A stretch of 64,000 nt of DNA from Chryseobacterium sp. E1 (GTDB lineage Bacteria > Bacteroidota > Bacteroidia > Flavobacteriales > Weeksellaceae): positions 3,720,001 to 3,784,000 of the forward strand of contig CP078104.1 in the NCBI GenBank assembly GCA_019203745.1, in the 5' to 3' direction. The notes under the pieces were generated by a model. That model was given only the letters and a program-made list of their open reading frames with translations. It was not told the origin of the DNA and ran no database searches. Of the stretch, positions 9,024-20,226 are shown in pieces. A program made the translations under genes and the position numbers. Positions within the stretch are counted from its first letter, which is position 1, and each line of letters begins with the position of its first letter.

Positions 9024-10080
9024 ATGAAAAGACTTTTCCTATCCATAAGCCTTTTAGTTTTATCAAAATTTTCTGCTCAGGGATGGGCAACCGAAGATCA
9101 GTACATTCAGAGATTTGCTAAATACGCAGTAGAAGAAATGGAAAAATATAAAATTCCGGCTTCTATCACTCTTGCCCAGGGACTCCTGGAAACCGGAGGC
9201 GGACAGAGCAGACTGGCTCAGGAAGGTAAAAACCACTTCGGTATCAAATGTAAAGAAGACTGGACAGGTAAAACAATGAAGCATACTGATGATGCACCTA
9301 ATGAATGCTTCCGTGTGTATGACGATCCCAGACAGTCTTATGAAGACCATTCCATATTTTTATCTACCAGAAAATATTACGCTAATCTTTTCAAATTGGA
9401 TATGAAAGATTACAGAGCATGGGCACATGGGTTGAAAAAAGCAGGTTATGCAACCAATCCACGCTATGCTTCCATCCTGATCACCAAAATTGAAAAGTAT
9501 AAATTATACGAATACGACAATACCAATTCTAATGAAGTGCTGTACGCCGTTCTTAAAATGTATCCGGATCTGAAAGACGACAGAACTTTCATGGCACAGC
9601 TGGAACCTTCAAAGGCAACAAAAAAGCTAAAGAACCGGTAACCGTAGAGGTCCCTTACAAACAGACCTCTTATGCACAGCAGCAGAAAAGAGTGGAAAGA
9701 ATCAAAACAAAAGCGGAAATTCTTAATTCCATTCTTATCAAAAGCCACCCGAATGACGGTCTGAAATACATTATCATTCCTGAAGATACCGACGTAAAAT
9801 TCATCGCCAATAAATTCAAGGTGAGCGAAAGCCGCCTGATGAAGTGGAATGAACTGGAAAATGAGACATTGAAAAAAATGATATTGTCTTCCTTGAATCT
9901 AAAAACTCCTCAGGAAATACAGCAACTTACAAAGCCGCATCCGGTGAAGATATGCATGATATTGCCCAGAAATTCGGAATCAAATTACATAAATTATATG
10001 CTAAAAACAGAATGGATGAAGGGCAACAGCCATCTGCAGGACAGCTGATTTATCTGATTGATAAAAAACCACGAAACTAA
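9024..10080 (+). CDS. Exported glucosaminidase with LysM domains
   Basis: About 352 residues. A signal peptide (MKRLFLSISLLVLSKFSAQG) precedes a glucosaminidase (GH73-type) domain. The likely catalytic Glu56 is in AQGLLETGGG, followed by NHFGIKCKEDW and YEDHSIFLSTRKYYANL. The C-terminal half has LysM-like segments (ILIKSHPNDGLKYIIIPEDT; YKAASGEDMHDIAQKFGI) that should bind peptidoglycan. It probably cleaves N-acetylglucosaminyl bonds in the wall during growth or separation. Breaks near 9630 and 9885 are each repaired by one base. ATG 9024 is preferred to the in-frame TTG at 9015 because it starts the signal peptide. Confidence 0.85.
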
Positions 10081-10105
10081 TTTTATTTTTCGTTGAGAGT
10101 TTATA

Positions 10106-10138
10106 GTTGACAGTTAAATGCCAACAGCCACTGTCAAC
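10106..10138. repeat. Inverted repeat in the hemL leader
   Basis: GTTGACAGT (10106-10114) is the exact reverse complement of ACTGTCAAC (10130-10138), giving a 9-bp stem with a 15-base loop. It ends 16 bases before the hemL ATG and has no T run after it, so it is not a simple terminator. It could be an operator, an RNA hairpin, or repeat debris. Confidence 0.5.
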
Positions 10139-10154
10139 GAACAGCTAAATATAT

Positions 10155-11442
10155 ATGAAATACCAAAGAAGTTCGGCTTTATTTGATGAAGCCTACAAAT
10201 ACATTCCGGGAGGAGTCAACTCTCCGGTAAGAGCATTTAAATCTGTAGGAGGTGTTCCTGTTTTTATGAAATCGGCAAAAGGTGCTTACCTTACCGATGC
10301 AGATGACAATACCTATATTGATTACATCAATTCATGGGGGCCGGCTATTTTAGGACATACCCATCCTGAAGTACTGGAAGAACTGAAAATACAGGCCGAA
10401 AAAGGATTCTCATTCGAGCTCCAACAGAACTGGAAACAGAAATTGCAAAATTCATCATTGAAAATGTCCCGAATATAGACCAGATCAGAATGGTTTCTTC
10501 AGGAACAGAAGCTTGTATGAGTGCCATCAGACTGGCAAGAGGATATACAGGAAGAGATAAAATCGTAAAATTTGAAGGCTGCTATCACGGGCATTCAGAT
10601 TCATTTCTGATCAAGGCGGGAAGTGGTGCGGCTACATTTGGAAACCCAAACTCTCCGGGAGTAACTGCCGGTACTGCAAAAGATACACTATTGGCCCGTT
10701 ATAATGATTTCGAGCAGGTGGAAGATCTGTTCCGTCACAATCAGGGAGAGATCGCTGCGGTGATCATTGAGCCGGTTGCCGGAAATATGGGGTGTGTATT
10801 GCCTGAAAATGATTTCCTTCAGAATCTAAGAAAGATCTGCGACGAAAACGGGGCTTTACTGATCTTTGATGAGGTGATGACCGGTTTCAGATTAGCATTC
10901 GGGGAGCTCAGGAACTTTTCAATGTGAAAGCTGACCTGGTAACTTACGGAAAAGTAATCGGAGGAGGACTTCCGGTAGGAGCTTTTGCAGGAAGAAATGA
11001 AATTATGGATCACCTGGCACCAAAAGGCGGAGTATACCAGGCAGGAACATTAAGCGGAAATCCTTTGGCGATGAGAGCAGGATTAAAAACGCTTCAGCTG
11101 ATCAAAAACGATCCTGAATTCTTCAACAGATTAAACAAAACAACCCAAACACTGGATATTGAAATCGGAAAAATCTTAAATGAAAAAGGAATTTCCCATA
11201 AGATCAACAGAAAAGGTTCAATGATGTCCGTTTTCTTCCATACCAACAGGGTTTCCAATTTTGATGAAGCTCAGGAAGCGAACCATTCATTATTCAACAA
11301 CTTTTTCCACCAGATGCTTCAGAATGGAGTGTATTTGCCTCCAAGCGGGTATGAAACCTACTTCATCAGTGATGCAATCAAGGAAAAAGAAATTGATATG
11401 ACACTGGAAGCTGTAAGGAAATTTGAATATTCAAATAAATAA
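10155..11442 (+). CDS. hemL: Glutamate-1-semialdehyde 2,1-aminomutase
   Basis: About 429 residues, the normal length. The enzyme converts glutamate-1-semialdehyde to 5-aminolevulinate with PLP, the second step of the C5 route to haem. Signatures are YIPGGVNSPVRAFKSVGG at the N-terminus, SSGTEACMSAIRLARGYTGR, the GCYHGHSDSFL motif, IFDEVMTGFR, and TYGKVIGGGLPVGAFAGR with the Schiff-base lysine near residue 266. Frame breaks near 10420 and 10910 are each repaired by one base and remove no conserved motif. A strong terminator follows, so hemL ends its transcript. Confidence 0.95.
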
Positions 11443-11452
11443 AAATAAATGG

Positions 11453-11477
11453 AACCGGATTTTTATCCGGTTTTTTT
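11453..11477 (+). terminator. hemL terminator
   Basis: AACCGGAT (11453-11460) pairs with ATCCGGTT (11465-11472) across a TTTT loop, followed by a run of T. Confidence 0.85.
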
Positions 11478-11673
11478 ATGCAAAAGAAATTTGATTTGAA
11501 GAGTTTGGATTGAAAAAATTTCAACGCAATCTATATCACTCCGTAGGAGTCTCAATAAGGTAAAACAGCATCATTTAGATTTCACCACAAAGCATAAATC
11601 ATACAGATTTTGTAATAAACCATACACTTTGTTCAGGCCGGTTCTTTTTAATTTTGTCATAAACAGATTGGAA

Positions 11674-13018
11674 ATGAAGATCTCAGACAATACCCTGTCC
11701 CGTAAGGATTTTATCAGAAATTCGGCATTGGCCATGGCGGGATTAACTTTAATACCTAATATCATGACCGCATCACCTCTTTTTGAAGCAAAAGATACGT
11801 CAGCAAAAGGAAAACTGAGCCTTAAGAATGTTCGCCTTGAAACCGGTTTTGAATATGAAGAAGGAGAAGTGTCTTCTACAAAAACAGATCTTTTTATATA
11901 GAAGTTGAAAATGGAAAGATCACAAAGATTGCTGCCAACCAGCCTGATGCTAAAGCGATAGATGCTAAAGGTCTCCTGATGCTGCCCGCTTTTAAGGATA
12001 TGCATATTCATCTTGATAAAACTTTTTACGGAGATCACTGGCAGGCCGTAAGGAAAAGAACCGGCGGAGTGAAAGGAATGATAGAACTGGAGCAGAAAAT
12101 GCTGCCTGAAATGCTGAAAAATTCAACATTCAAAGCTGAGAAAATGATCGAACTGCTGCAGTCAAAAGGAACTTCATTTGCCCGTAGCCATGTGAATATT
12201 GAACCCACCTCAAAGCTTCAGTCTTTAAAAAATCTTCAGAAAGCTTTAGAGAATAAAAAGAAAGGTTTTGGTGCAGAGCTCGTGGCATTTCCACAACATG
12301 GCGTATTTTATACAGACTCAGCTCCGTATCTGAAAGAGGCGGCAAAGATGGATATTGATTTTATCGGTGGTGTAGACCCTTTTAATGTTGACGGGAATAT
12401 TGAAAAAGTAATGGATTTCACAGTTCAGCTTGCTTTGGATCATAAAAAGGGATTGATATTCACTTACATGAAACAACAGATTCCGGATTGAAAACGGTAG
12501 AATATCTGATAAAGAAAGTGAATGAAAATCCATCTCTGAAAGGGAAAACCTATTTGAGCCACTGTTTTATTTTAGCGAAATTAGAAGCCACAAAGCAGGA
12601 GGAAATTGCTGAAAAATTAGCTGAAGCAAAAATCGGGATTGTTTCAACTATTCCTTTCGGAAGAATGATTATGCCGATTCCTGTACTTTATAAGCATAAT
12701 GTAACGGTACTGACCGGGAACGACAGTATTGTAGATCACTGGAACACTTTCGGGACGGGAAGCGTGCTTCAGAAAGCTAATCTGATGGCACAACTTTACG
12801 GCTATTCCACGGAGTTTCATCTGTCGAGAAGTTTAAAGCTGGCGACTGGAAATATCCTTCCATTGGATGATAAAGGTACTCAGCAATGGCCTAAATCTGG
12901 AGATAGGGCAGATTTTGTCCTGATCAATGCCAGTTGTTCAGCCGAAGCGGTATCAAGAATTTCAAACGTAGAATCGTTGGTTCATCAGGGAAATATTGTT
13001 TTTAATTTTCAAAAATGA
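11674..13018 (+). CDS. CodA-like amidohydrolase with export-type N-terminus
   Basis: About 448 residues. The N-terminus has SRKDFIRNSALAMAGL followed by a hydrophobic run, a Tat-like or Sec signal with RK in place of RR. The catalytic domain follows the cytosine-deaminase branch of the amidohydrolases: HxH metal site in KDMHIHLDKT, HLHE after a frame break, a His in LSHCF, and GNDSIVDHWNTFGTGS with the metal or catalytic Asp. It probably deaminates or hydrolyses a cyclic nitrogen compound; the substrate is unknown. Breaks lie near 11900 and 12465. A close paralogue lies at 14823-16063. ATG 11674 is preferred to the upstream in-frame ATG 11629 because it starts the signal. Confidence 0.75.
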
Positions 13019-13024
13019 ATCATA

Positions 13025-13691
13025 ATGAAAGTATTACTATTTCTTCTGTCATTCGGGAGCCTGAATGCCTGCGAGAAGAAACCTGTTGAATTTCAGAAAC
13101 AAGAGATGATACAGGAAACAAATATCATAAACCTGGTGAAAAAAATGACATTGCTGCCGTAAAATCAGCATTGGATAATAGGGCAGATGTCAATACTAAG
13201 GATAAAAAAGCCGTTCCTTACTGCTTATAGCAACCATAGACAAGCAGACGGAAATGGCAAAACTGCTCGTTTCCTATAAAGCAGATGTTAATCTTCAGGA
13301 TGATCAGCTTGACAGTCCGTTTTTGTATGCAGGAGCGAGCGGGCAGACCGAACTGGTCAGATTATTTTTAGAAAACGGAGCCAGGTTCGATGTATTCAAC
13401 CGTTATAATGGTACTGCTTTGATTCCTGCCTGTGAAAGAGGGCATGTGGAAACGGTAAAAGTTCTGACAAAGACAAAAGGTTTTCCGGTCAATCATGTAA
13501 ACCGTCTGGGATGGACAGCGTTGATGGAAGCAGTAATTCTGGGAAACGGAACTCAGAAATATCAGGAGATCGTAAAGATTTTAAAAGATAACGGAGCAGA
13601 TCTTACCATTCCCGATCGATCAGGGAAAACAGCTCTGCAGCATGCAGAAGAATCAGGGTTTGCAGAGATTGCTCAAATATTGAAATCATAG
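13025..13691 (+). CDS. Ankyrin-repeat protein with signal peptide or lipobox
   Basis: About 222 residues. A short signal ends in a possible lipobox (MKVLLFLLSFGSLNAC). Four or five ankyrin repeats follow, recognisable from EMAKLLVSYKADVNLQD, SPFLYAGASGQTELVRLFLE, TALIPACERGHVETVKVL, GWTALMEAVILGN and KTALQHAEESGFAEIAQIL. It should be a periplasmic or membrane-attached binding protein. It starts 6 bases after the amidohydrolase stop, so the two are likely cotranscribed. Breaks near 13135 and 13212 are each repaired by one base. Confidence 0.8.
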
Positions 13692-13898
13692 ATAAACTTA
13701 TGCTGTTGGAGGTTGGATAATGCAAAGGGATTCGAGTCTTTGCATTTATCCGGCCAATATTCCAAAGTATATAATATCAATTTGGAAATATAATTTAGTT
13801 AGTGTTTTTCGGCCACAAAGGATGTCTTTGCTTCTTTTGTGGCTATTTTAATTTTTTCTCTCATAAATTTTATTAATTTTAAGAGAAATTCAGGTAAC

Positions 13899-14742
13899 GT
13901 GAGTTCTCATACAGATCATTTTCCCATTTTAGGAATTCAGGAGTTTAGCGAAAACCAGCTGAAAGGCTGTCATCTGCTGTTTAATGAACTTTACGGTGCC
14001 CGTTCCATAGATGATCCTCATAAGCACGATTTTTTTATCATCAACCTTTTTGAGCATGGGGTAGGTTCGCATACCATAGATTTTACGGAATATCCGGTTA
14101 AAGATCATCAGATCCATCTCGTTTTTCCGGATCAGGTACATCAATGGGTGATTGAAAAAGAAACGGTAGGCTATCAGCTGATGATCAGCAGAGACTGGTT
14201 CGAAAGTTTCCTGCCTTCATTAAGGTTTTCTGCTTCCTACTATCAGAATCATCCGGTCATTAATCTTTCCGGGGAGGTCTTTAACGCTTTTCTGTATGAA
14301 TTTCAGGCCATCCAAAAAGAACTCAGTGAAGAGAAAATTTTTGGGAACTTATTCAGAAAAGGAGTGAGCTGATAGGGCTGCTGGTGAGCAAAACAATGGA
14401 AGGAGCTTTCAAAGACTTCGAGGTCTATCATTCAAATCCGATCATTTCGAAATTTCTGCATCTCATTGATGAACATTTCAGAACAGAAAGATCTGTTTCA
14501 TTTTATGCCGATAAGCTGAATATTTCGGCCAATTATCTGAATATTGTCTGTAAGAAAATCTTAATGCTTCCGCTTCATCTCTTATTCAGGACCGTATTTT
14601 ACTGGAAGCGAAACGTCTTTTAAAAGTATCTGAAATGTCAGTAAAAGACATTGTATATGATCTTGGTTTTTATGATCACGCCAGTTTTTCGAAGTTCTTT
14701 AAGACACAGACGGGAATGACTCCGTCTCAATTCAAAGAATAA
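13899..14742 (+). CDS. AraC-family regulator with cupin-like sensor domain
   Basis: About 281 residues. The N-terminal half looks like an AraC-type cupin (DPHKHDFFIINLFEHGVG; IHLVFPDQVHQW). The C-terminal half has two helix-turn-helix motifs (FYADKLNISANYLNIVCKK; VKDIVYDLGFYDHASFSKFF, then TGMTPSQFKE). It probably responds to a small ligand and controls the adjacent amidohydrolase genes. The GTG at 13899 is favoured because the frame upstream encodes atypical Phe/Ile/Asn-rich sequence, though an ATG at 13839 is in frame. Breaks near 14338 and 14565 are each repaired by one base. Confidence 0.8.
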
Positions 14743-14768
14743 TCTGTACAAAATATGACATAATTGAT

Positions 14769-14801
14769 ACACCGGTTTTGAGTAAAAGCCGGTGTAATTT
14801 T
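14769..14801 (+). terminator. Hairpin after the AraC gene, overlapping a -7 motif
   Basis: ACACCGG (14769-14775) pairs with CCGGTGT (14789-14795), extended by TTTT/AAAA. The sequence after it, TAATTTTG (14795-14802), also matches the -7 consensus and lies 20 bases before the next ATG. The site may end one transcript and start another. Confidence 0.5.
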
Positions 14802-14822
14802 GTGGTGTTAAAATAGTAAATC

Positions 14823-16063
14823 ATGCAATTTCCATATCAATTAACTGCGAAAGGAACATATTCCCTGAAAAATGTCCGCCTGGAAACAGGCTTTGAATAC
14901 GAAAATGACGAGGTGACCGGAACAAAAACAAACCTTTTCAGTATTGAAATTGAGGACGGAAAAATTAAAGAAATAAAAGCCAATGATCCCGCTTCCAATG
15001 CCATAGATGCCAAAGGATATCTGATGCTTCCGCTTTCAGGGATATGCACATCCATTTGGACAAAACATTATATGGACTTCCATGGAAGGCACTTTCACCC
15101 AAAAGAAGGACGGTGAAAGATATGATTGCCTATGAGCAGGAAATTATTCCCGAACTTTTAAAAACTTCTGTAGAGAGGGCAGAACAGCTGATCAGCCTTC
15201 AACAGCATTACGGAACTCACTTTGCAAGAACCCATTTTAATATTGATCCCACTTCAGGATTAAAATCGCTGGAGCACCTGGAGCAGGCCCTCGAAAATAA
15301 GAAAGATTCCTTTAAAGTGGAAACCGTTGCCTTTCCTCAGCATGGAATATACTATACGGAAACGCTTCCTCTGATGAAAGAAGCTGCAAAACTGAAAAGC
15401 GTGAGCTTTATTGGTGGCCTGGATCCTTTGAGCATCGATGGAAACATTGAAAAGGTAATGGGTTTTACCGTACAGCTGGCGTTGGATCATCATAAAGGAT
15501 TGATTGATATTCACCTGCATGAAGTAGGAGAGTCCGGGATGAAAACCATCAATTATTTGATCGATAAAGCGATTGAAAATCCACAGCTTCAGGGGAAAAC
15601 TTTTGTAAGTCATGCATTTGCTCTGGCTCATCTGAATCCGAAAGAAACAGAGCAGATCGCTGAAAGACTGGCTGCTGCAAAAGTGGGAATTGCTTCTTCC
15701 GTACCTTTTGGGAAAACAATAATGCCGATTCCGACCTTAAAGAAATACGGAGTAAATGTATTGATAGGAAATGATAATGTACAGGATTACTGGAGCACTT
15801 TCGGATCCGGAAGTATGCTGCAGAAAGCCAATCTTATTGCTGAACTCTACGGATATGCTACAGAATATGCATTGTCAAGAGCGTTGCAGTTTGCCACACA
15901 AAGTATTCTTCCGCTGGATGAAAAAGGAAAGCAACAGTGGCCTAAAGCCGGAGACGAAGCAGCCATTGTTCTGACAGAAGCTTCATGTTCTGCAGAAGCC
16001 GTTTCCAGAATCTCTAAAATAGAAGCCCTGATGCATGACGGGAACCTGTTCTGGCGAAGTTAA
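14823..16063 (+). CDS. CodA-like amidohydrolase, second copy without signal
   Basis: About 413 residues, clearly paralogous to the 11674-13018 protein along its whole length (shared SLKNVRLETGFEYE, NIEKVMGFTVQLALDHHKGL, SCSAEAVSRIS). It keeps the HxH site (RDMHIHLDKT), HLHEVGESG with the likely catalytic Glu, SHAFAL and GNDNVQDYWSTFGSGS. It begins MQFPYQLTAKGTYSLKNV with no signal peptide, so it should be cytoplasmic. One break near 15030 (CCG[G]CT) is repaired by one base. The extreme C-terminus (NLFWRS) differs from the copy and may also be disturbed. The adjacent AraC gene is the obvious regulator. Confidence 0.75.
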
Positions 16064-16104
16064 CCGAACGTATATATATTTTTTATACACTTGTTTTTTG
16101 TAAT

Positions 16105-16132
16105 CAACCATCGTTTTTACGGTGGTTGTTTT
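16105..16132 (+). terminator. Terminator after the second amidohydrolase
   Basis: CAACCATCG (16105-16113) pairs with CGGTGGTTG (16120-16128) with one G-U pair, followed by TTTT. Confidence 0.65.
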
Positions 16133-16137
16133 ATAAC

Positions 16138-16169
16138 AAAAAACCATCAGAAAATTCTGATGGTTTTTT
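16138..16169. terminator. Bidirectional terminator
   Basis: A 15-bp perfect stem: A6 plus CCATCAGAA (16138-16152) pairs with TTCTGATGG plus T6 (16155-16169). It serves the convergent - strand lipoprotein gene and backs up the + strand terminator just before it. Confidence 0.9.
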
Positions 16170-16188
16170 ATTGAAATGAAGAAACTAG

Positions 16189-17398
16189 TTATTGTAAAGC
16201 TGCTAAAAGGTTTACTCCATCTACGGTAGCCCAAGCTCCCGGTACCAGAGAAACTTTTGTAACACCTGTAGCATTTGTGAACGTTTTAGGATTCGTTTTA
16301 GGGTAGGCATATCCCCAAACCCCTGGATTATCTGAATTTAAGTAAGAGGTTCTACTTTTATTTTTCCAGTATTCACCTGATTTGTTTCCGTAGTATCTTC
16401 TTGGATTAATACTGAGTAGGCATTTTTACCACCCATATTTTTATAACCGCTGATATATACATTAGAGAAAATTCCGGTTCCTTGTCTTTTGAATTGAATA
16501 GCAGAGATTTCTGAAGAACCTGCAACTTCAGGAGCAGTATTGGCATCTCTGATTAACGTAATATTAGAAATTTTAGGAGCTGTATTATCTACGTTTGCAG
16601 ATGCTTCAATTTCCATCCCGAAATTTCCTGTTACTGTTTGAAAAGCATACCAGTTGCTGTTATTTTGTCCACTCCATGCATCTTGCCAGTCGAATGAATC
16701 GTCGTAGTTACCATAAGCAACAAGATTCTTTGCACTCACAGTACCTCCGAAGAACTCAAAGCCATCATCAGTTCCTTTATAGGCAACAAGATTTTCTAAA
16801 ATAGTACCATCACCTACTGAATAAAAAGTAAAAGTATTGGTTTCTGAAGTTCCATCATTGATTTTCTTACCAGCATATTCTACTCTTACAAATTTTAATA
16901 TACCAGAGCTAAAGTTAGCATCATTTCCACCATAGCTTATAGCGTTTCCATCTTCAGAAACTGCAGTAGTGTTTCCATTTACAGCTTTGATTGGTGCTCT
17001 TCCATAAAGGGTGATTCCACCCCATCCACCTGGCGTTTTATTTGCAGTAGTGAAAACAATTGGTTCACCGGCAGTACCTAAAGCAATAATTTTACCACCT
17101 TGTAAAACAACTAGGCTTGATGTAACTGTTGTAGATACAGTGAATGTAGCACCTGCTTCAATAGTAAGAGTTGCACCATCTGCTACTTTTACAATACCTT
17201 CTAAAGTATAATTACCTTTTTTATTGTTAAATTAGAAGTAATTTCACCAGATAATTTTCCTCCTTCAGGTAAAATTCCTGATGTGTTTCCTGGGTTTGTA
17301 GTCGTAGGAGCTCCTGAATCATCATTGATTTCAATCGTACATGATGATAAGCTCAACAGTAATGTTAATGATATTAGGGTTAAAAGATTTCTTTTCAT
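16189..17398 (-). CDS. Lipoprotein with beta-helix-like repeats, partner of a TonB receptor
   Basis: About 403 residues. The signal peptide MKRNLLTLISLTLLLSLSSC ends in a lipobox. The mature protein has a linker (SGAPTTTNPGNTSGILPEGG) and short beta-strand repeats with Gly/Asn turns (VADGATLTIEAGATFTVS; GGWGGITLYG; DDGFEFFGGTVSAKNLVAYG). This resembles right-handed beta-helix surface lipoproteins. It begins 32 bases after the TonB-dependent receptor gene and is probably its surface partner. Breaks near 17215 and 16345 are each repaired by one base. The ligand is unknown. Confidence 0.75.
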
Positions 17399-17429
17399 TT
17401 TATATTAAGATTTATTTTATAAGTTGTTT

Positions 17430-20028
17430 TTAAAAAGTATAGCCTACAGTAAAGTTGAACGTTACACCATTGAAATAGTTATTTAAAGAATAATTACCAT
17501 TTGTATTCATAGTATAATAATTATTATCTCCTAGTTCAACACGATATTTACTGTTCAAAATATTTTGCACTCTAAATTTGACATTCCAATTTTTATCAAT
17601 TTGATTCTGATAAACAAAATCTAACTGATGGAATGGTCTTTCGTAGTAGTTATCTGAACCTGAACCTCCCACAGCATAAATTTTGGAACCAGACACATTG
17701 TATACTAATGAGAAAGTTTTACTGAAATTTTTTGAGTTTTTGTATTCATATTTTAAATCTCCATTAATAGTATATGGAGCAGCTCCTTGTAATCCCCTTC
17801 TATGAAGCTGATCATTTGTATATCCATCAGGTCTTTCAGTTTTGAATTGATCTTCACTTCTTTTTACATCAGTATACATAAATGTTGCATTAGCTCCCAA
17901 TGTAAATTTATCTAAAGATTCAGAAAATCTCCCCAGGTTCAAAATACCCTCTAGTTCTACTCCCGCAAGAGTTGCTTTTTCTGCATTGTAAAATGTTACA
18001 ACAACTCCACTTGCATTTGCTGATGGTGCCATTGAACGTTCTATGGCTTTATCTATTTTTAGCAAATAAGTTAACAGCAAACATTTCTTTATTAGTTGGG
18101 AAGTATTCCCATTTTAAATCGACGTTGTAGTTTTCACTATTTTGAATATTTGCATTACCAAGGATTGAAGAGTTATCTGGGTTGATATATTCAATAGGCA
18201 TTGTTTCAATAAGTACAGGACGTGTAATAGTCTTGCTTAAAGAAAGTCTTATATTATTCTTATTATTTAATGATTTTTTGATAGAAAGTGAAGGCAGGAA
18301 ATAGTTTTTATTTGGTGTTATGTCTTCTCTTTTAGAATTACCAGGTCTATTAAATCTGATAACTCTCATATCATTTTCAAATCTTCCACCTAATAATATA
18401 TCCCAAGTCTCCGAAGGTTTGTAGTTAATATTAGCATATCCTGCATTTACAAATTGATATATATTTGATAAATAGGAATAGGAATCACTACCTTCATTGT
18501 AATATAGTTGATTATTATTTATAGAATTGTTTAGGACATCCTGAGGACGATCTATATTGATATAAACAGAAGATGCTCCGGTTCCAGGGTTTCCAAATAT
18601 AAAACGATATGAATTCTTTCTTATATCTGTGAACCCATTATATCCAACAGATACTTGTAAAGGATAGTCTTTGCGGTCACCTTTATCACCAAGAAAAATA
18701 GAATATTCTCCAAATGCTGAACCATAAAATCTACCGTTAACATCCAGGTATTGTCGGATAAAGCTATTACCTCCGTATGAGATTAATGCATGTGTATAAT
18801 CTTCAGGCTTTGTAAGTTCGAAAATTTTTCGATCTGGTTGACTATAACTGTTAATTACGTAACTTGCTCCTGCTTTGAATTGATGACGTTCTCCAACTTT
18901 CTGAGAAGCGGTTAACTGTAAATCTAAAAATCTTGAAATATCTTGTTGATTTGTTCTGAAGAAACGTTGATCAAGTACTTGTCCATTTTTGTACCCTGTA
19001 AAATCCTCAATTATATTTGATGAATTTTGTAAATAAATTGCATTTAAGTTTACATTGGTACCTTTATTTTTATAACCTAAGCCAAGTAAAACAGACGATT
19101 CTGTTTCATATTCATACTCTTTCTTATTTAAGAGGTTACTTAGTTCTATTGAAGGACCATTATTTCTATACTGGTTATTATCACCTTCTCTGTATGAATA
19201 TTTTGTTGACTGATTTAAAGAAAATAGTACCCCTAAATTTCCAGTTTCTCCAGCTTTAATTTTTTGCACCGTTGTAAATCCAATACTGGTATTAGGCATC
19301 GTCTTTACGTTATCAACATTCCATGAATCTTTAAACGAATTCAGTGACTCATTAGGCGTAAATCTATAGTTAGAAGGTGTTGCATTTCTCACCTCTTCAG
19401 GAAGCCTTCTATCTCTTGAGTTCAACCCTAAATACCCATTCATTCCATCAGCACCTTCTGCTACTTTAAAGTTATCTCTGAAAGTACTCAAAGTATTCAC
19501 TCCTACACTGAATTCTACTTTAGTGAAAGGCTTATCAATCGTAAGGGTCTCAATATCAAAAGTAGCTCCTGCAAAGTCTCCGTAAAGATTGGAGTTGAAA
19601 GTCTTATAAATATTCAATTTACCTACAACATCCGTCGGAAACTGCTTTAGGGCAATAATCTTCTGGAAAGGGTTATTGGATGGTGAACCAAGACCGTTAA
19701 TTAATAAATAGTTGTATCGTTCTTCAAGACCTCTTACGAAAAGACCTCTTCCTTCTACCGTAGTGATCCCTGTTACTTTCGTAAGACCTTGTTCTACATT
19801 GGAGATTCCTTTTCTGGAAATCTCTTCAGCACTTACAGCCTGTTTCTGAATAATCGCTTTCTTCTGTTCTCCTAATACGGCAGTTTCAGTTTTCTTGTTA
19901 CTGCTTCCTTGGATTACTACGCCTTCAATTTTTTTCTCCTTAGTGATTGTATCCTGCTTTGTTTCCTGAGCATAAAATACAGATCCGGATAAAAATAAGA
20001 CTGCAATGCTAAGTTTATTAATTTTCAT
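17430..20028 (-). CDS. TonB-dependent outer-membrane receptor
   Basis: About 866 residues. After the signal peptide (KLSIAVLFLSGSVFYAQ) come a TonB-box-like region (KKIEGVVIQGS), a plug domain (NVEQGLTKVTGITTVEGRGL; VRGLEERYNYLLINGLGSPS) and a large beta-barrel ending in aromatic-rich FNFTVGYTF. It imports an unknown ligand across the outer membrane using TonB energy. It lacks the N-terminal carboxypeptidase-like domain of SusC proteins. The only break I see is near 18055-18060, where two A are missing from an A run (AKKIDKAIERS). ATG 20028 is chosen because it starts the signal peptide. Confidence 0.9.
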
Positions 20029-20200
20029 TCCTTTACTTGCTTTATTACTAGATTTCTTTCGGTGCAAAGGAATAAAAGTTTAATGGGGTAAATGGTTTAG
20101 TAAAATTTAATTTTTTCTTAACTAAATATTAAGAAAAGAGTATTATTGTTAACTTTATATGAACGATAACTAATTTATTAATCTATCATTCAAAAATGAT

Positions 20201-20208
20201 TAACTTTG
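20201..20208 (+). promoter_or_regulatory. Candidate -7 element (TAACTTTG)
   Basis: Exact TAnnTTTG match 18 bases before the ATG of the response regulator, giving a very short leader. It lies in the 198-base divergent gap with the TonB receptor. Confidence 0.5.
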
Positions 20209-20226
20209 AAACAGTAAAAATTTAAA

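Noticed and set aside
11530..11555. ACTCCGTAGGAGT palindrome as a terminator or repeat
   Set aside because: Short, no T run, and no second copy in the window; not enough to call.
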